In this document: positions 1 to 11,634 of the stretch, piece by piece | How the letters are laid out: each line of letters starts with the position of its first letter | Numbering within the stretch: position 1 is the first letter of the stretch | Assembly: GCA_907163375.1 (NCBI GenBank) | Contig: CAJQUW010008646.1 | Span: 186,001 to 250,000, forward strand | Direction: 5' to 3' | Length of the DNA: 64,000 nucleotides | DNA from: Prostheceraeus crozeri | Taxonomy: Eukaryota > Platyhelminthes > Polycladida > Euryleptidae | Made by a program: the position numbers and the translations under genes | The notes under the pieces: model-generated | Seen by the model: the letters and a program-made list of their open reading frames with translations, nothing else | Told to the model about the DNA's origin: nothing | Databases searched by the model: none

Positions 1-129
1 AAAGTATAAATCAATACAATCTGTACGCTCAGACACTAGAGGCTGTATATTTTCAATTATCATTTTTTAGGTATCATTCGGCTGCCTCGTCGAAAAAATG
101 GACCGATTAATCCGGAGCTCTAAATAGCA

Positions 130-142
130 TCCTAAACAGTTA
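130..142. repeat. Target-site duplication, left copy
   Basis: The 13-mer tcctaaacagtta occurs here and again exactly at 1801-1813. The two copies bracket the LINE at 143-1800. A perfect direct repeat at both ends of a 5'-truncated LINE is the mark of target-primed reverse transcription. Confidence 0.85.
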
Positions 143-1800
143 TTCATCATCATCATCAGGGTATTTCTCTCTCCCTTAGGAGGAACCCCTCTTTCTCTCT
201 CTTCAGCGTCCACAAAACTTTGTCTTTAGCCATGCGGCTCCATGTGCGTCCGATTTTGCGTTCCAAATCGTCGAGCCATCTTGATTTCGGTCGTCCACGT
301 GATCCTTTGTAGTTGCGCGGAGTCCATTCTGTAACCCGTGTTGTCCATCAGTTGTCATTTGTCGCGCCACATGTCCTGCCCATCGATGTTTGCTCTCCCG
401 AATACACTGGATGATGTCCGTGACCCCTGTCTGCTGACGGATCCAGCTGGCTCTCTTCCTGTCATGAAGTGTAATACCCATCATTATGCGCTCCATTTTC
501 CGTTGAGCTCTGACGAGCTTCTCCAATTGTGTATCATTTAGCGACCATGTTTGGCTGCCATATGTCATAGTAGGAAGAATACATTCGTTGAACGCCTTTC
601 TCTTTAATTTCATGGGAACTTTCTTATCTCGCATATCGCCAAGCTTCCGGAAGACATTCCACCCAAGAGTGATCCTTCGCCACAATTCCATCAACTGGTT
701 GTGATCTTTAGTCTGCATCTGGATATTTGTTGACTTCTTCGATCTTCTATCCATCGATAATGACGTCGGTCTTCCGCACGGAATTGTTACACATGATATT
801 CGTTTTGGGAATATTCATCTTTAGTCCGACTGGCTGGCTATTGTCGTGGATATCCCGAAGCATCGTTTGCAACTCCTCTGTGGAACTGGCAATTAGGACT
901 ATGTCGTCAGCGAATATGAGGTGGGACAGAAACTCTCCATCGATATTGATACCTTTGCCCTTCCACTTGATCTTATTGATTACTGCATCTTCCAGACATG
1001 AGGTGAAGAGTCTGGGGGACATATTATCACGGAGTCGTAGCGAGGCAGTTGCTTCGTCGTAGAGGTTTTTCAGAATGTCAAGGTAAGCATCTTCAACTCC
1101 GTGATTCATCAGTGCTGTGAATAGGGGTCCGAACTCGATGATGTCGAAGGCTTTCTCGTAGTCGACAAACGCTAAACAGAAGGAATGTTGTATTCCGTCG
1201 CCTTCTCTTGCAATTGTTTAATGACTTGAAGATGGTCAGTGGTAGAAAACCCTGACCTGAAACCTGCTTGCTCTCCTGGTTGATGGAAGTCGAGCGCACC
1301 GATCATTCGCTGTAGAAGTACACTAGAAAATACCTTGCACATGATGGGTAGTAAGCTGATTGGCCTGTAGTTTCTGATGTTAGTTCTGATGTCCTTCTTG
1401 AATAGTAGTATGATTGTTGCATTTTTCCAAGATTTTGGAACTCGACATTGTTTTAAGCATTCATTGCAGAATTCGGTAAGGATTTCTATTATCACTTCTC
1501 CACCATCCTGAAGAATGGTGACCGAGATGTTATCTTCCCCCGGTACTTTGCTGCGTTTTAGCTTCTTGATGGATGCCCTTACTTCTAATGTTAGGACGGC
1601 CGGGAAAATATCAGCGCAAGTAGGACTTTGTGGTTGTCCACGTACAATTTTTCGGGCCGAGTCGAGAGGCGATTATCTTGACTTGTACAGATCTTCGTAG
1701 AATTCGACGCATCGTTCTATAATCCGCTCGTTGCTATAGATGAGCGTCCCATCCTCTTCTTCTAATAAACTGAATTGACTTTTCCCTAGGCGCTGGCCCG
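143..1800 (-). mobile_element. 5'-truncated RTE-like non-LTR retrotransposon
   Basis: The minus strand encodes a decayed reverse transcriptase. In order it has NYRPISLLPIMCKVF and GFRSGFSTTDHL (frame 1495-1172), FVDYEKAFD (about 1175-1140), FADDIVLIASS (frame 1109-747), and a C-terminal part with YGSQTWSLND and WAGHVARQ (frame 754-203). At least two frame changes separate these blocks, so no intact protein remains. The endonuclease and the start of the polymerase are missing, which is normal 5' truncation. The 3' end, at the low coordinate, is a short (TGA)n tail, a habit of RTE elements. The element sits inside a 13-bp duplication. The clade call rests on motif style and tail; the insertion boundaries are seen directly. 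Confidence 0.88.
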
Positions 1801-1813
1801 TCCTAAACAGTTA
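1801..1813. repeat. Target-site duplication, right copy
   Basis: This is an exact copy of the 13-mer at 130-142. It marks the 5' truncation point of the minus-strand LINE. Confidence 0.85.
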
Positions 1814-2553
1814 CACCAAGGAAATTGAGCTCTTTTTGCAATATCTCGTGCAGATGAGATTCAGATCGACAGACGCAAGTATTTCGATTTATTATTATTT
1901 CGTCCGTTTAGTTTAAAGCATGCTTCATCCGAATCAGGATAATCAAGATAAGTCATACGAATCTTACAAAATTTCCGACAAATAACAACTTTCAACAGCA
2001 TGAACACGTTCTTTCAGTGTCAAAGAGCGTTGTGTCCAAACCATGTCTTTTACATGAAATGATCTTTCAAAATTCTTTGGAGACAATAAGTGGCTTAAGG
2101 CTTTCAGGAGGTCGACCAAACACGTTGCTAGTGCAATCACGGATGCGTGCATAAACATCTTAGCATGCGCATTGATAGATAAAAATGATTTTAAACTTTC
2201 AATTGAATATAATGCTGTTAGATCTCTATGCATCCTTATTGCTATCATCTGCGTGTCTTGGTGGCGCTCGGTATTACCAGTGACTCCTATTGTGGAGTTT
2301 CATGGTTTGCAGAAGCTTTAATGTTGACGACTCTATCGGCAAATATGTCACGCAAGTGAAGTCTTTTCACAAATTCTTCAAATTCACATTAATTGGCTTC
2401 ATTGAAAGCAATAGACTTTGACCGAACTATCCATTAACTTTTTACATTCATTAAAGTCCACTTTCACCTATAGGGTAACTCGATCGTTTTCAACTTCAAT
2501 CAGGGTTCGGTTACTTCTTGGCCACTCGGTATTATCAATTGCCTGTATTGCTT
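1814..2553. other. Unassigned spacer
   Basis: No coding region, repeat or RNA gene was recognised. Short open frames here have no motif or splice support. Confidence 0.5.
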
Positions 2554-3904
2554 CTTATCGCACAGCGAACGATAACAAGAGCTCCCGTGCGACAACCAAC
2601 TAGTGGATTGGTTATCGCACGGCGAGCTTTTTTCGTTGCTTATTGCACTCCTCCAAATCATGGCTGTATGCAATGTGTGAATGCCATTGTGTAGGAATGG
2701 AATGAATCGCGGTGTTTACATCATCAACACAAGTTGAAAGTGAAGTCTGTTTGCGGGTGAGAATACAAATGTATGTAGTCATGTCTTGGTCATGTCACAC
2801 AAACACAGTAAACAAAACATGGATCGGGCGCTTAAGATTTTGTGGTAATTAATGTGATTTCTTCTAGTTTGATCTCTATAATCGGGATAAAGTTGTTTCA
2901 GATGTTTCAATTGTAATCAGCACAAGAAGATGTAAAGATTTCAAGATTCTTAATTCGTGCGGGAGAATTTTAAAGAAAGTTCTCAGAGTGATGAAAAATA
3001 TACTTCAGATACAATTGCACATGAATAGGTGAAAAGTATAATTCTCCTCCAAAATTGATCACATAGTGAAGTGGTATAAAGTTATTGCTGTCGCAGAAGC
3101 GGTCATCCCTGATGCAGCAATGAAGTACAACAAAAACATGAACGGCAGCTGCCTTAATCCTTCCAATTAATTTACGCGTGCTGCTCTTATAGTAATTAAA
3201 GCGATCAATCTTGAAGTGTAGATACTTCTATGAAAAGTTATAAAAAATCCCAAAGTTAAAAAGTATTAATGTTATAATAAATCCTATGTAAATCACCTAT
3301 GTACTATCCCATAAAAAACGGACGAAAATATTGAAAGTATTCTAATTGATGCAAATCGCGAATATCAAAAAGTAACGAAGAGCACTCGAGAAAGCAGCAC
3401 AAAGCAAATTTTTAAACATGAAGTAAGGAAGGATGAAGTTCTGGGAGTGATGAAAACCATAACACTAAAATTACACATAAATAAGTAATTGATCGAAAAT
3501 GTAGGCTAAAATGGGGAAAACATAAATTTCTAACTGCTTGCGTCCAATCTAAATTTCTTAGACTCCAGACTATTAATCATGAAGTGTAGAGATAATGGAA
3601 AAGCAAGAAACTAAAAGTATTTGATTCTAATATTAATCACATGTCGCTGTCACTCATATTAGAGAAATAGCTCCTCATAACACGTTCCATAAAACATTCT
3701 TAGAAATTGCAATAAAATCGAAGTGCAATCAATGACGTTTTATGTTTGACCTCATATGGAGATCACTTCTCATCTTCTCTTGAATCTCTTCGTGTCTCTG
3801 TCAACTACACCTGAAGCGTGCTGCACGTGTGCTACACATGTGCTCACACATGCACACACATGCACAGAAAGCAGTGCCGATAAGTATCGCACTGTTGCAA
3901 TAAC
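2554..3904 (-). mobile_element. Unclassified DNA element with hairpin ends, copy A
   Basis: Read on the minus strand, this block matches 18760-20626 (copy B) over most of its length with scattered differences and indels. Matching landmarks include cttatcgcacagcgaacgat at its left end, the hairpin at 2587-2620, the stretch around 2701-2760 (against about 20420-20480), and the stretch around 3780-3890 (against about 18830-18990). One end carries GTGCGACAACCAA facing TTGGTTATCGCAC. The other end has lost most of the hairpin seen in copy B. There is no long open frame, so it is non-autonomous or decayed. The superfamily is unknown and no convincing target duplication was found. Confidence 0.75.
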
Positions 3905-3989
3905 TATTACATATTGATTAAAAATGTCCCTTAAATATGTATTGGAAGTTACTTAGAAAGAAATCAAATGAATTGTTTGAATGTGAATG

Positions 3990-4062
3990 GTGCGAGTAAA
4001 CGTGTTATTGGCAATGGAAGCAAGCCACTTGTCTCCAGTGCCAATGACGATTTAACTCGCAC
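3990..4062. repeat. Imperfect hairpin related to the copy B terminal hairpin
   Basis: The left arm gtgcgagtaaacgtgttatt pairs imperfectly with the right arm ending in gtcattggcactgg-type sequence read in reverse, around a loop of about 20 bases. The arm core (GTTATTGGCA..TGGAAGCAAG) resembles the hairpin at 18760-18820. It may be the end of a related element just outside copy A. Confidence 0.5.
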
Positions 4063-5011
4063 TTGGCGCAGGATAATTCTGTCTTTTTCGTAGTTTAACG
4101 ATTTGATAGAATGTTTGAGCCTCATTATCAGATACAAGGCGACTTCAAGCGCTCTCTCTGGTCACGGTAGTCAGAATTGATTATCACATCAAATGACTCA
4201 CCGCACATATGGAAAATCAATCTCATAATTAAACTTATCAATTCTTTACACGCACTGGAATGTGCTACAATGTGTGTTGTATGTACATATGCACTTACAT
4301 GCGTGAGTACTATCCATAGATGAATTTTTGCTCATCTTCCATTCATACTACAAACATTAAATAGCAAAACACATTTGCAATGAAGTATATTACCTCCAAA
4401 GCTATTTACAGTATGTGGGCCTATTAGTATTTCTTTTTCATAGTCTATGATCCTACAGATCATTTTGGAGATGTAAATATACGATCGCAAGTCGGAAAAG
4501 ATTTGAAAATATTTGACCAAGTTTTTTAGTTGATCTACATTAATATAATGAGTATGTCTAATTAAGCTGAAAGTTTCTAGAAAATGTACATATTTTCAGT
4601 GAATGCAGTATATGACACACATAGCGACCTTCAGTCCCATTGAGATAGATCGTGTTTGTAAAGCACATGCCAGGCTTCAAATATATAACTATCAGAAATT
4701 TGCATGACATGTAATTAGGAAGATAGAGTTGAATGCTGTAGCGATGAGTTAACTCGTCTTAGCAATGGAGACATCTTGGGTTGGCAGTGAAGGTGCTAAC
4801 CCTATCTATTCCAGGCTCTGGAACTTATCCATACCTTGGGGGAGCAAATCGCCGCCTTGCTTACTTAAGAACATGCTATCGAAACTAGAAGTGCTTTATT
4901 TTAATGTATCAAAGCAGCTTTGAAGTTGGCAACCAATTCCATGTGTCATTCAATTGAAAAGAAACAATGATCTGCTTTTTGTTATAAAACATTTCAAGAA
5001 ATATGGTTGAC
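4063..5011. other. Unassigned AT-rich spacer
   Basis: No gene or element was recognised. A second, weaker GAGTTAACTC/CAATGGA-type inverted motif lies near 4745-4800. Confidence 0.4.
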
Positions 5012-6760
5012 GTGACGTTCAATGCAACTCAGACTCCAGATGCGATGTTCAATATAACTCAGACTCCAGATGTGATGTTCAATATAACTCAGACTCCAGA
5101 TGTGATGTTCAATGCAACTCAGACTCCAGATGTGATGTTCAATATAACTCAGACTCCAAATGTGATGTTCAATGCAACTCAGACTCCAGATGTGATGTTC
5201 AATGCAACTCAGACTCCAGATGTGATGTTCAATGCAACTCAGACTCCAGATGTGATGTTCAATGTAACTCAGACTCCAGATGTGATGTTCAATGCAACTC
5301 AGTCTCCAGATGTGATGTTCAATGCAACTCAGACTCCAGATGTGATGTTCAAAAGTCAAAAGTCAAAAGTCAAACATCAATGCAACTCAGACTCCAGATG
5401 TGATGTTCAATGCAACTCAGACTCCATGTGTGATGTTCAATGCAACTCAGACTCCATGTGTGATGTTCAATGCAACTCAGACTCCAGATGTGATGTTCAA
5501 TGTAACTCAGACTCCAGATGTGATGTTCAATGTAACTCAGACTCCAGATGTGATGTTCAATGCAACTCAGACTCCATGTGTGATGTTCAATGCAACTCAG
5601 ACTCCAGATGTGATGTTCAATGTAACTCAGACTCCAGATGTGATGTTCAATGTAACTCAGACTCCATGTGTGATGTTCAATGCAACTCAGACTCCATGTG
5701 TGATGTTCAATGCAACTCAGACTCCAGATGTGATGTTCAATGTAACTCAGACTCCAGATGTGATGTTCAATGTAACTCAGACTCCAGATGTGATGTTCAA
5801 TGCAACTCAGACTCCATGTGTGATGTTCAATGCAACTCAGACTCCAGATGTGATGTTCAATATAACTCAGACTCCAGATGTGATGTTCAATGCAACTCAG
5901 ACTCCAGATGTGATGTTCAATGCAACTCAGACTCCAGATGTGATGTTCAATGTAACTCAGACTCCAGATGTGATGTTCAATGTAACTCAGACTCCATGTG
6001 TGATGTTCAATGCAACTCAGACTCCATGTGTGATGTTCAATGCAACTCAGACTCCATGTGTGATGTTCAATGCAACTCAGACTCCAGATGTGATGTTCAA
6101 TGTAACTCAGACTCCAGATGTGATGTTCAATGTAACTCAGACTCCAGATGTGATGTTCAATGCAACTCAGACTCCATGTGTGATGTCCAATGCAACTCAG
6201 ACTCCAGATGTGATGTTCAATATAACTCAGACTCCAGATGTGATGTTCAATGCAACTCAGACTCCAGATGTGATGTTCAATGCAACTCAGACTCCAGATG
6301 TGATGTTCAATGTAACTCAGACTCCAGATGTGATGTTCAATGTAACTCAGACTCCATGTGTGATGTTCAATGTAACTCAGACTCCATGTGTGATGTTCAA
6401 TGCAACTCAGACTCCATGTGTGATGTTCAATGCAACTCAGACTCCAGATGTGATGTTCAATGTAACTCAGACTCCAGATGTGATGTTCAATGTAACTCAG
6501 ACTCCAGATGTGATGTTCAATGCAACTCAGACTCCATGTGTGATGTTCAATGCAACTCAGACTCCAGATGTGATGTTCAATGCAACTCAGACTCCAGATG
6601 TGATGTTCAATGCAACTCAGACTCCATGTGTGATGTTCAATGCAACTCAGACTCCAGATGTGATGTTCAATATAACTCAGACTCCAGATGTGATGTTCAA
6701 TGCAACTCAGACTCCAGATGTGATGTTCAATGCAACTCAGACTCCATGTGTGATGTTCAA
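5012..6760. repeat. 30-bp minisatellite with 360-bp higher-order repeat
   Basis: About 57 tandem copies of a 30-bp unit of the form gatgttcaatgcaactcaga plus ctccagatgt. Units differ mainly at two sites: gcaactc, gtaactc or ataactc, and ccagatg or ccatgtg. One break at 5351-5380 holds three copies of aaaagtc and shifts the phase. Because 30 is a multiple of 3, every frame without a stop in the unit stays open, so two long plus-strand frames and one minus-strand frame run through the array. Beyond about 5700 the order of unit variants repeats every 12 units (360 bp). The array is best read as non-coding satellite DNA. Confidence 0.93.
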
Positions 6761-7275
6761 AAACAAGCTACTTATAAAAACGAAATTTAAAAAATATAAT
6801 TGTTTGAATTTTGGAATGTTAGTTATTGCAACAAGAACCGCTTGAAATGCAAAATCGACAGCATTCCCAGACAGAGCATGTTTAAACTAGGTTCTACGGT
6901 AATTTTCATGTCTAATTTTCTAGATGCAATTACGAATTTTTTTAAAAAAGATTGTTTGAATTTTAAGATGCTGTTTACAGTAGCAAGATCAACTTGGAGT
7001 GAAAAACTGACACCACCATTGGTTAAAAATTCGTTTCGTGCACTAACTCGTACTGGAGGCCGGACTACATGCTTAATATATGCCGTTCCCCATTTCTGTT
7101 ATTCCGCATTATAGAACTTAAATATTTCAGCAAGAATAGTTCACAGCACTTTATCTCAAGATACAAATTTATAACTACAGCAGTCTTCAAGAACCCGATT
7201 CTTTTGACACTTAGAAACATCTTTCTATATCGATCAACGGAAAAGCCTACAATCAGTTACGAATATTTCTAATAT
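6761..7275. other. Unassigned AT-rich spacer
   Basis: No gene was recognised. Two small stretches (6785-6845 and 6940-6985) share the words ttgtttgaatttt and agatgct/aatgtt-type sequence, suggesting a short local duplication. Confidence 0.35.
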
Positions 7276-7312
7276 AGTCACGACGTTTTGGAAGACACTG
7301 CTTCCCTTGTCA
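7276..7312. repeat. Inverted repeat arm 1 flanking a Penelope-like fragment
   Basis: This stretch (agtcacgacgtt.. to ..cttcccttgtcatgtgg) is the reverse complement, with few mismatches, of 7624-7662. The two arms enclose about 310 bp holding the GIY-YIG-like coding piece. Confidence 0.7.
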
Positions 7313-7423
7313 TGTGGAATAAGATGTAAAGAAGAAATCGTTGTACACACAATCAGCGACGAACACTATTTACACCACACTTTGCTATCAACAAATCCGG
7401 CTGGTGGAAAACCATATTTATAT

Positions 7424-7662
7424 TCATGACATCAGACGACTGACCCTGATAAAAGAAGATTCAATGATGCATCGAACTCGAAAATCGTTACAACGTGACG
7501 GGATATCTTGGTTATCAAAATCAATAGCGTGATGAGAAACTATACAATGCTGAGCTATGGCATTATTTGGATCAAAATTTTGAACAGCTCTTTTATGTTC
7601 TTTACATGGAACATCAAACTTCACTTGACAAGGGAAGCAGTGTCTTTCGAAACGTCGTGACT
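7424..7662 (-). pseudogene. Penelope-like element, GIY-YIG endonuclease 3' fragment
   Basis: The minus strand reads FPCQVKFDVPCKEHKRAVQN, then DPNNAIAQHC, SHHAIDF and a final RCIIESSFI before a stop. Penelope-like elements end in a GIY-YIG endonuclease, and its distal half typically shows a K/R-EH-x-RA motif, an A-x-HC motif, a H-x-IDF motif and an R-x-x-x-ES-x-I ending. All four are visible here in order. The upstream GIY-YIG core and reverse transcriptase are absent, so this is a truncated remnant. Its 5' part overlaps one arm of an inverted repeat whose partner is at 7276-7312; rearranged and inverted copies are usual for Penelope insertions. Family assignment is by motif memory only. Confidence 0.6.
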
Positions 7663-9714
7663 ATTAAAAAATCTCAACTGATTGTGGCCTTTTTTCCGTC
7701 GATCCATCAAAGGAACCACATCGATGCCTGACTCACATTTTGAAATGTGGATAAACAGCAGCTGCCTCACATCCACTCCAACAAACTGAAACAAATTATG
7801 TTGTTTCACTCAATGAGATGATGCTCCCTGAAAAGTGAAATTCTTGACTTAAAAAGGGATCTTTTCGATGTTCAGAATGTTTCTACTTTTTGTCAGCACT
7901 TTTATACAAACCAAGAACAAACAGCATAATCAATCGATTATTCAATGATTTCACAGATTGTCCAGTGGGAAGATCAATAGGTCAATAGGTCGAAAGCGAA
8001 AAGACTGGCATACCAACTTGAAGGGTCGAAAGTTTGGTATTTTACTACCAATGATCCCTTGAACCAAACCTTTCGCAAATTGATCGTGAATCGAGAGTGC
8101 TCATTTAAGCAAATGGTTTCCATTGCTAATTGGCTTACAAGATTTCATAAGATGCTTTGATTCAATCATAATGCACTAAAGATGCCTTCACTGAGCTGCA
8201 TGAGTCTGAGCTGTTGTGCTACCCTCTTGTAGTTATTGCAGTTTCTTGCATGACAGCACGCTGGAAAGCCGCGGGAATGGGGAAAATCGAAGTCCGATAT
8301 GTAGCCTATCCCTCAATCTATCCGTCTGCTACCAATGTATTCATTCATTCATTATATAGTGCACATGTTGAGCATGTTTTCTCCACTGTTGGTGTCTTGG
8401 CATCAAGACTGCACATGACCGTGAATCCAGAGTAGCTCCAACGCTTGTCATTTTCGCGTAACCAATATTGTTAATCTGCTATTATTAGCAAATATTTATT
8501 AATATCTGTTAGTATATACATGTATCTGAAGTTCTCGCGTGGATTTTGGAAATTTGTGTTCGTGATTTTGAAATACAGTTATGGACAAATTCGAATTTTT
8601 TTGTACCAGGACATCTAATAAAAGCAAAATTCTAAAGAAAGAAAATATTTACCTGCTTAGTTTACATGTTTATGTTGTCTTTCAAATTAGTCTAAAGACT
8701 TTTACATCATAATGAATTTAGTGCATGATCTTTCGCTGATCGGTGGCCTTGATTGATGATCGAATCATCGATTGATTATCAAAATTTCTCCGCTCGAATG
8801 ATTGTTGATATCTTTCAACAGCAAACCCATGCGTGCAGAACCATAGACATCGCATGCCTTTTATAATTTGAATGCTTTTTAAATGCTACTTAACAAATAT
8901 TATCCTAGTAGTGTTGTGCAAGTAATTAAGAATATCATTTGGAAATATATCAAAAAATTCGAAATTTTGAAAAAATTTGGTGTTTGAACATCTTGAAATG
9001 CTATTTTCAGTAAGAATATGAGCTGCTTTGAGCAAATAGTTACCACCAATTGAAAGTTCAAATACTAAATATGATGTATTGAGAATTTCATGTCATTACT
9101 AATGATAGACGGTACAATTCCCATCTGCAACATCAAAATGACCGTCAAAATAAACACCGGCTTTCGGTTAGAAAAAGGTCACTGCTTTTCTGTTATGAAC
9201 CCATTTAGTACCAAATCTGAAACTGTACTCTCCATGGTATATCCCAAAAATATTTCTAATATGAAAAGTCAATCCAGGTAAAAAATGATTTTTTTACCAG
9301 CCACATTGAAGTAAACTTGAAGTATACTTATACTAGTAAACATTGAAGTGTTTTACTTATCTGTGAAACACTTCAAAACAGTCGTTGTCCATGCAAAGAC
9401 CCGGGCAACCGAAAGATTGACAACGGGATTCCTTGCGGAATCAAATCAGGATCTGAATCTTCATCACTACTTGAAGCGTTGTATTCAAGCGATTCTTTTA
9501 CTGAATCTTCAGAGATCAGCGTCATCTGAGCTATCCGGTGCAAATCCATCTCACTGGTACATGACGTTTGATATTGAGCATGTCATTTGTAGGATCTAAC
9601 AGAAGTTCCGTTCGTGTAGTGAAGAATTATGAAAAGTCAAAGAAGACGATGGCAATGGATTATGAGCAGTAATTGACCATCATACTATCCAAGTATCTGC
9701 TTACTGCATAGAAC
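7663..9714. other. Unassigned spacer
   Basis: No supported gene. On the minus strand near 9570-9400 a short frame contains the acidic run SSSDEDSDPD, but it has no conserved motif or splice context. The rest shows only short chance frames. Confidence 0.4.
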
Positions 9715-9960
9715 TAGACTGGTTGTTTATCTGAAGTTGACTAGAATGGAAATGGACTCGAGATTGCACGTGGAACAACCGAGGGAACTAAGTTGGGGCA
9801 TGAACCGCCATTCAAAAGCTTAGAATTATACATGTGACTGATTCTAATCCAATCATGCAATGGTTAACAAGTGTTTCTGAGTGAAAATGCGTCCCATTTT
9901 TGGGCCAATATTATGCAAGAAACTACATTTTTGTCCTAGAGGTTTCATTGTTATATATTT
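9715..9960 (+). repeat. Dispersed repeat R1, copy 1
   Basis: The block from gactggttgtttatctgaagt to the fttcattgtta-type stretch near 9950 recurs, diverged, at 10108-10318 in the same order. A shorter relative lies at 30738-30850. Shared landmarks include aatggaaatggactc, gaggcatgaa and aaaagcttagaatt. Its nature is unknown. Confidence 0.6.
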
Positions 9961-10107
9961 CTATGGCTTGCTGAGGCAAGAAAGAATTCAAATTTACTCC
10001 CTTGGCTAGTTTATAAATAAATAATAAAACCGCATTCGCAATGGTGTTCAATTTGTATTCGTGATCAACAAAACGTTTTTAACGACATGGACGAAGCATA
10101 GAAATAT

Positions 10108-10318
10108 ATTGTTTGTCTGAAGCTGACTGAAATGGAAATTGACTCAAGGTCGCGGCACATCCGGGGGCACTAAGTTGAGGCATGAATCACCAATGAAAAG
10201 CTTAGAATTGCGCATCTGACTGATTCTACAAGTGTACCTACATGTAGGTGAAAATGTGCATTGCATGAAGCTTTACTTCCATTCTAGACGTTTTATCGTT
10301 ATCTTATTAAAATACTAT
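10108..10318 (+). repeat. Dispersed repeat R1, copy 2
   Basis: Diverged direct copy of 9715-9960, with aatggaaattgactca, gttgaggcatgaa and aaaagcttagaattg in the same order. It ends just before the reverse transcriptase fragment. Confidence 0.6.
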
Positions 10319-10334
10319 GATGATTTACTATTTG

Positions 10335-10570
10335 ATGGAGTCGTTATCATCGCTTTCGATATGTCGGCAGTTTTGATTCTTTGGATCATTCATTAATAGG
10401 CTACTGCAGAGGTTTAAGAACTTTGGATTTCCTCTGGGTTTCCTTAAGTGGCTAGAATCCTATCTAAGTGATCGACGATTTGTTATGAAAATTGGAGAGC
10501 TACCATTGTTAAAATGTGTACCTCAAGGTGCAGTGTTAGGGCCCTCGATATTTTCGATATGTTCGAGTGA
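10335..10570 (+). pseudogene. LINE reverse transcriptase fragment
   Basis: Reading across one frame change gives the finger-to-palm part of a non-LTR reverse transcriptase: an IIAFDMSAV..DSLDHSLI block, then FGFPLGFLKWLESYLSDRRF, then CVPQGAVLGPSIFSI. These correspond to conserved blocks of Jockey/CR1-type enzymes (F-D-x-S-x-A-F-D-x-x-D-H and PQG-x-x-LGP). The YADD block and both ends are missing, and the frame degenerates after about 10570. Confidence 0.75.
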
Positions 10571-11106
10571 TCAGGTGGCTAAATTTTCTTCGACAACTGT
10601 CCTAAGTGCCTTCTACACAGCAAGCACTTTATATCCAAGCTTGCCCGTGTCGAAAAGTACCAAAGATCTTCCTTTCCATGGGTCACAAAATTACTTAATA
10701 ACAGTTTGTAAAAAGTATATTTCTTGAAACATTCTTAACTTGTAACTTCATTTTAGCTTTCTATGGTGATGATTTGTAGTCACAGAATTAGATTCATCTG
10801 CGCGCGCTTCGGTTTCCTAGAAAGGAAGAGCTACATGTAACCTTAATATCGAAATGGCACATCACAGAATTAGAGAACTTGTTCCTTCTCGAATGGATAA
10901 TTCGTGTATCACTTGCTATTGGAAATGGCAGACAATAAGCTGTCAGCAGAGGACACCAGAGCCAATGAGAGATGTGTGCGTGCTATGATATCACTTCGTA
11001 CACACCAAAACACACATCGATGCCTGGCTTCGATTCAATGTATGCACTATACAGTAAGCAATGCCGAAGAGAGGATGTGAAATCATCAAGTGAACTGATA
11101 TTCGTA

Positions 11107-11205
11107 CGCCTGCTACTTTCTTTAATAATGATCGGAAGGGCCAACATCATGGAGAAAGCTTGTGCGCAAGAGAGAATTCTTCGAATCTGAAGGAATTCTG
11201 GCAAC
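11107..11205 (+). repeat. Dispersed repeat R2, inverted partner of 17445-17555
   Basis: The stretch containing cgcctgctactttctttaat, aatgatcgg..ggccaacat and tcgaatctgaaggaatt matches the reverse complement of about 17445-17555, with moderate divergence. Confidence 0.6.
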
Positions 11206-11254
11206 TGTCTGTACGACTTTCAATCATTTTTTGAAATAAACTATTTATTGTTAG

Positions 11255-11361
11255 TATCAATTTCTATGAGTCGGAGTGACTTGCACTGCGACAAGCATTT
11301 GCACTGTTGTGCTTCAAGAACTGCCAAACAATTTGACAAAACAATGAAACCCAACATACGT
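11255..11361 (+). CDS. Possible upstream exon of the type I membrane protein gene
   Basis: The open stretch lies between an AG (attgttag) and a GTAAGT donor (cgt|gtaagt). It encodes a Cys/His-rich segment with DLHCDKHLHCC and AKQFDKTMKPNIR. It starts in phase 1 and ends in phase 0, which fits the phase-0 start of the next candidate exon at 12128. The acceptor has a poor pyrimidine tract, and no homology was recognised. It may equally be a chance frame. Confidence 0.25.
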
Positions 11362-11562
11362 GTAAGTAACACGATTGTTAGCTCGAGATTATCTCGCAGT
11401 GGACTGAAGGGGCTAACTGTCTTTAACTGTTGTGTCATCATTTTTTTAATATTTGCAGATTATTTCTGTTAAGTTTCACAGCTATGTTTTAGTTGTTTTT
11501 GGCGGTGTGCATGTTGAAGTGCAAATTTTCGAAAAAGCTAGGCTATTATTATAGGTCATCAG

Positions 11563-11634
11563 CGCCGGACCCTTGTGGCAGATCGTTTGCTCTGCGTCCG
11601 GGTGATCTGGGTTCAAACATTGGTACATCCTGCA
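11563..11634 (+). repeat. Possible tRNA-derived SINE piece
   Basis: The stretch has a B-box-like ggttcaaaca (11610-11619) preceded by a cttgtggcagatcg stretch that could be a degenerate A-box. It does not fold as a full tRNA. Confidence 0.3.

Noticed and set aside
5012-6760. CRISPR-like array
   Set aside because: There are no unique spacers; the repeat is continuous, and the window is eukaryotic.
5003-6845. 595- and 481-residue repetitive proteins, and a 121-residue minus-strand one
   Set aside because: They are products of a 30-bp satellite that stays open in several frames on both strands. No signal peptide, splice site or non-repeat domain is attached.
9348-9599. 83-residue ORF and its acidic antisense frame
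   Set aside because: The SSSDEDSDPD run suggested a piggyBac N-terminus, but no transposase core or TTAA ends are nearby.
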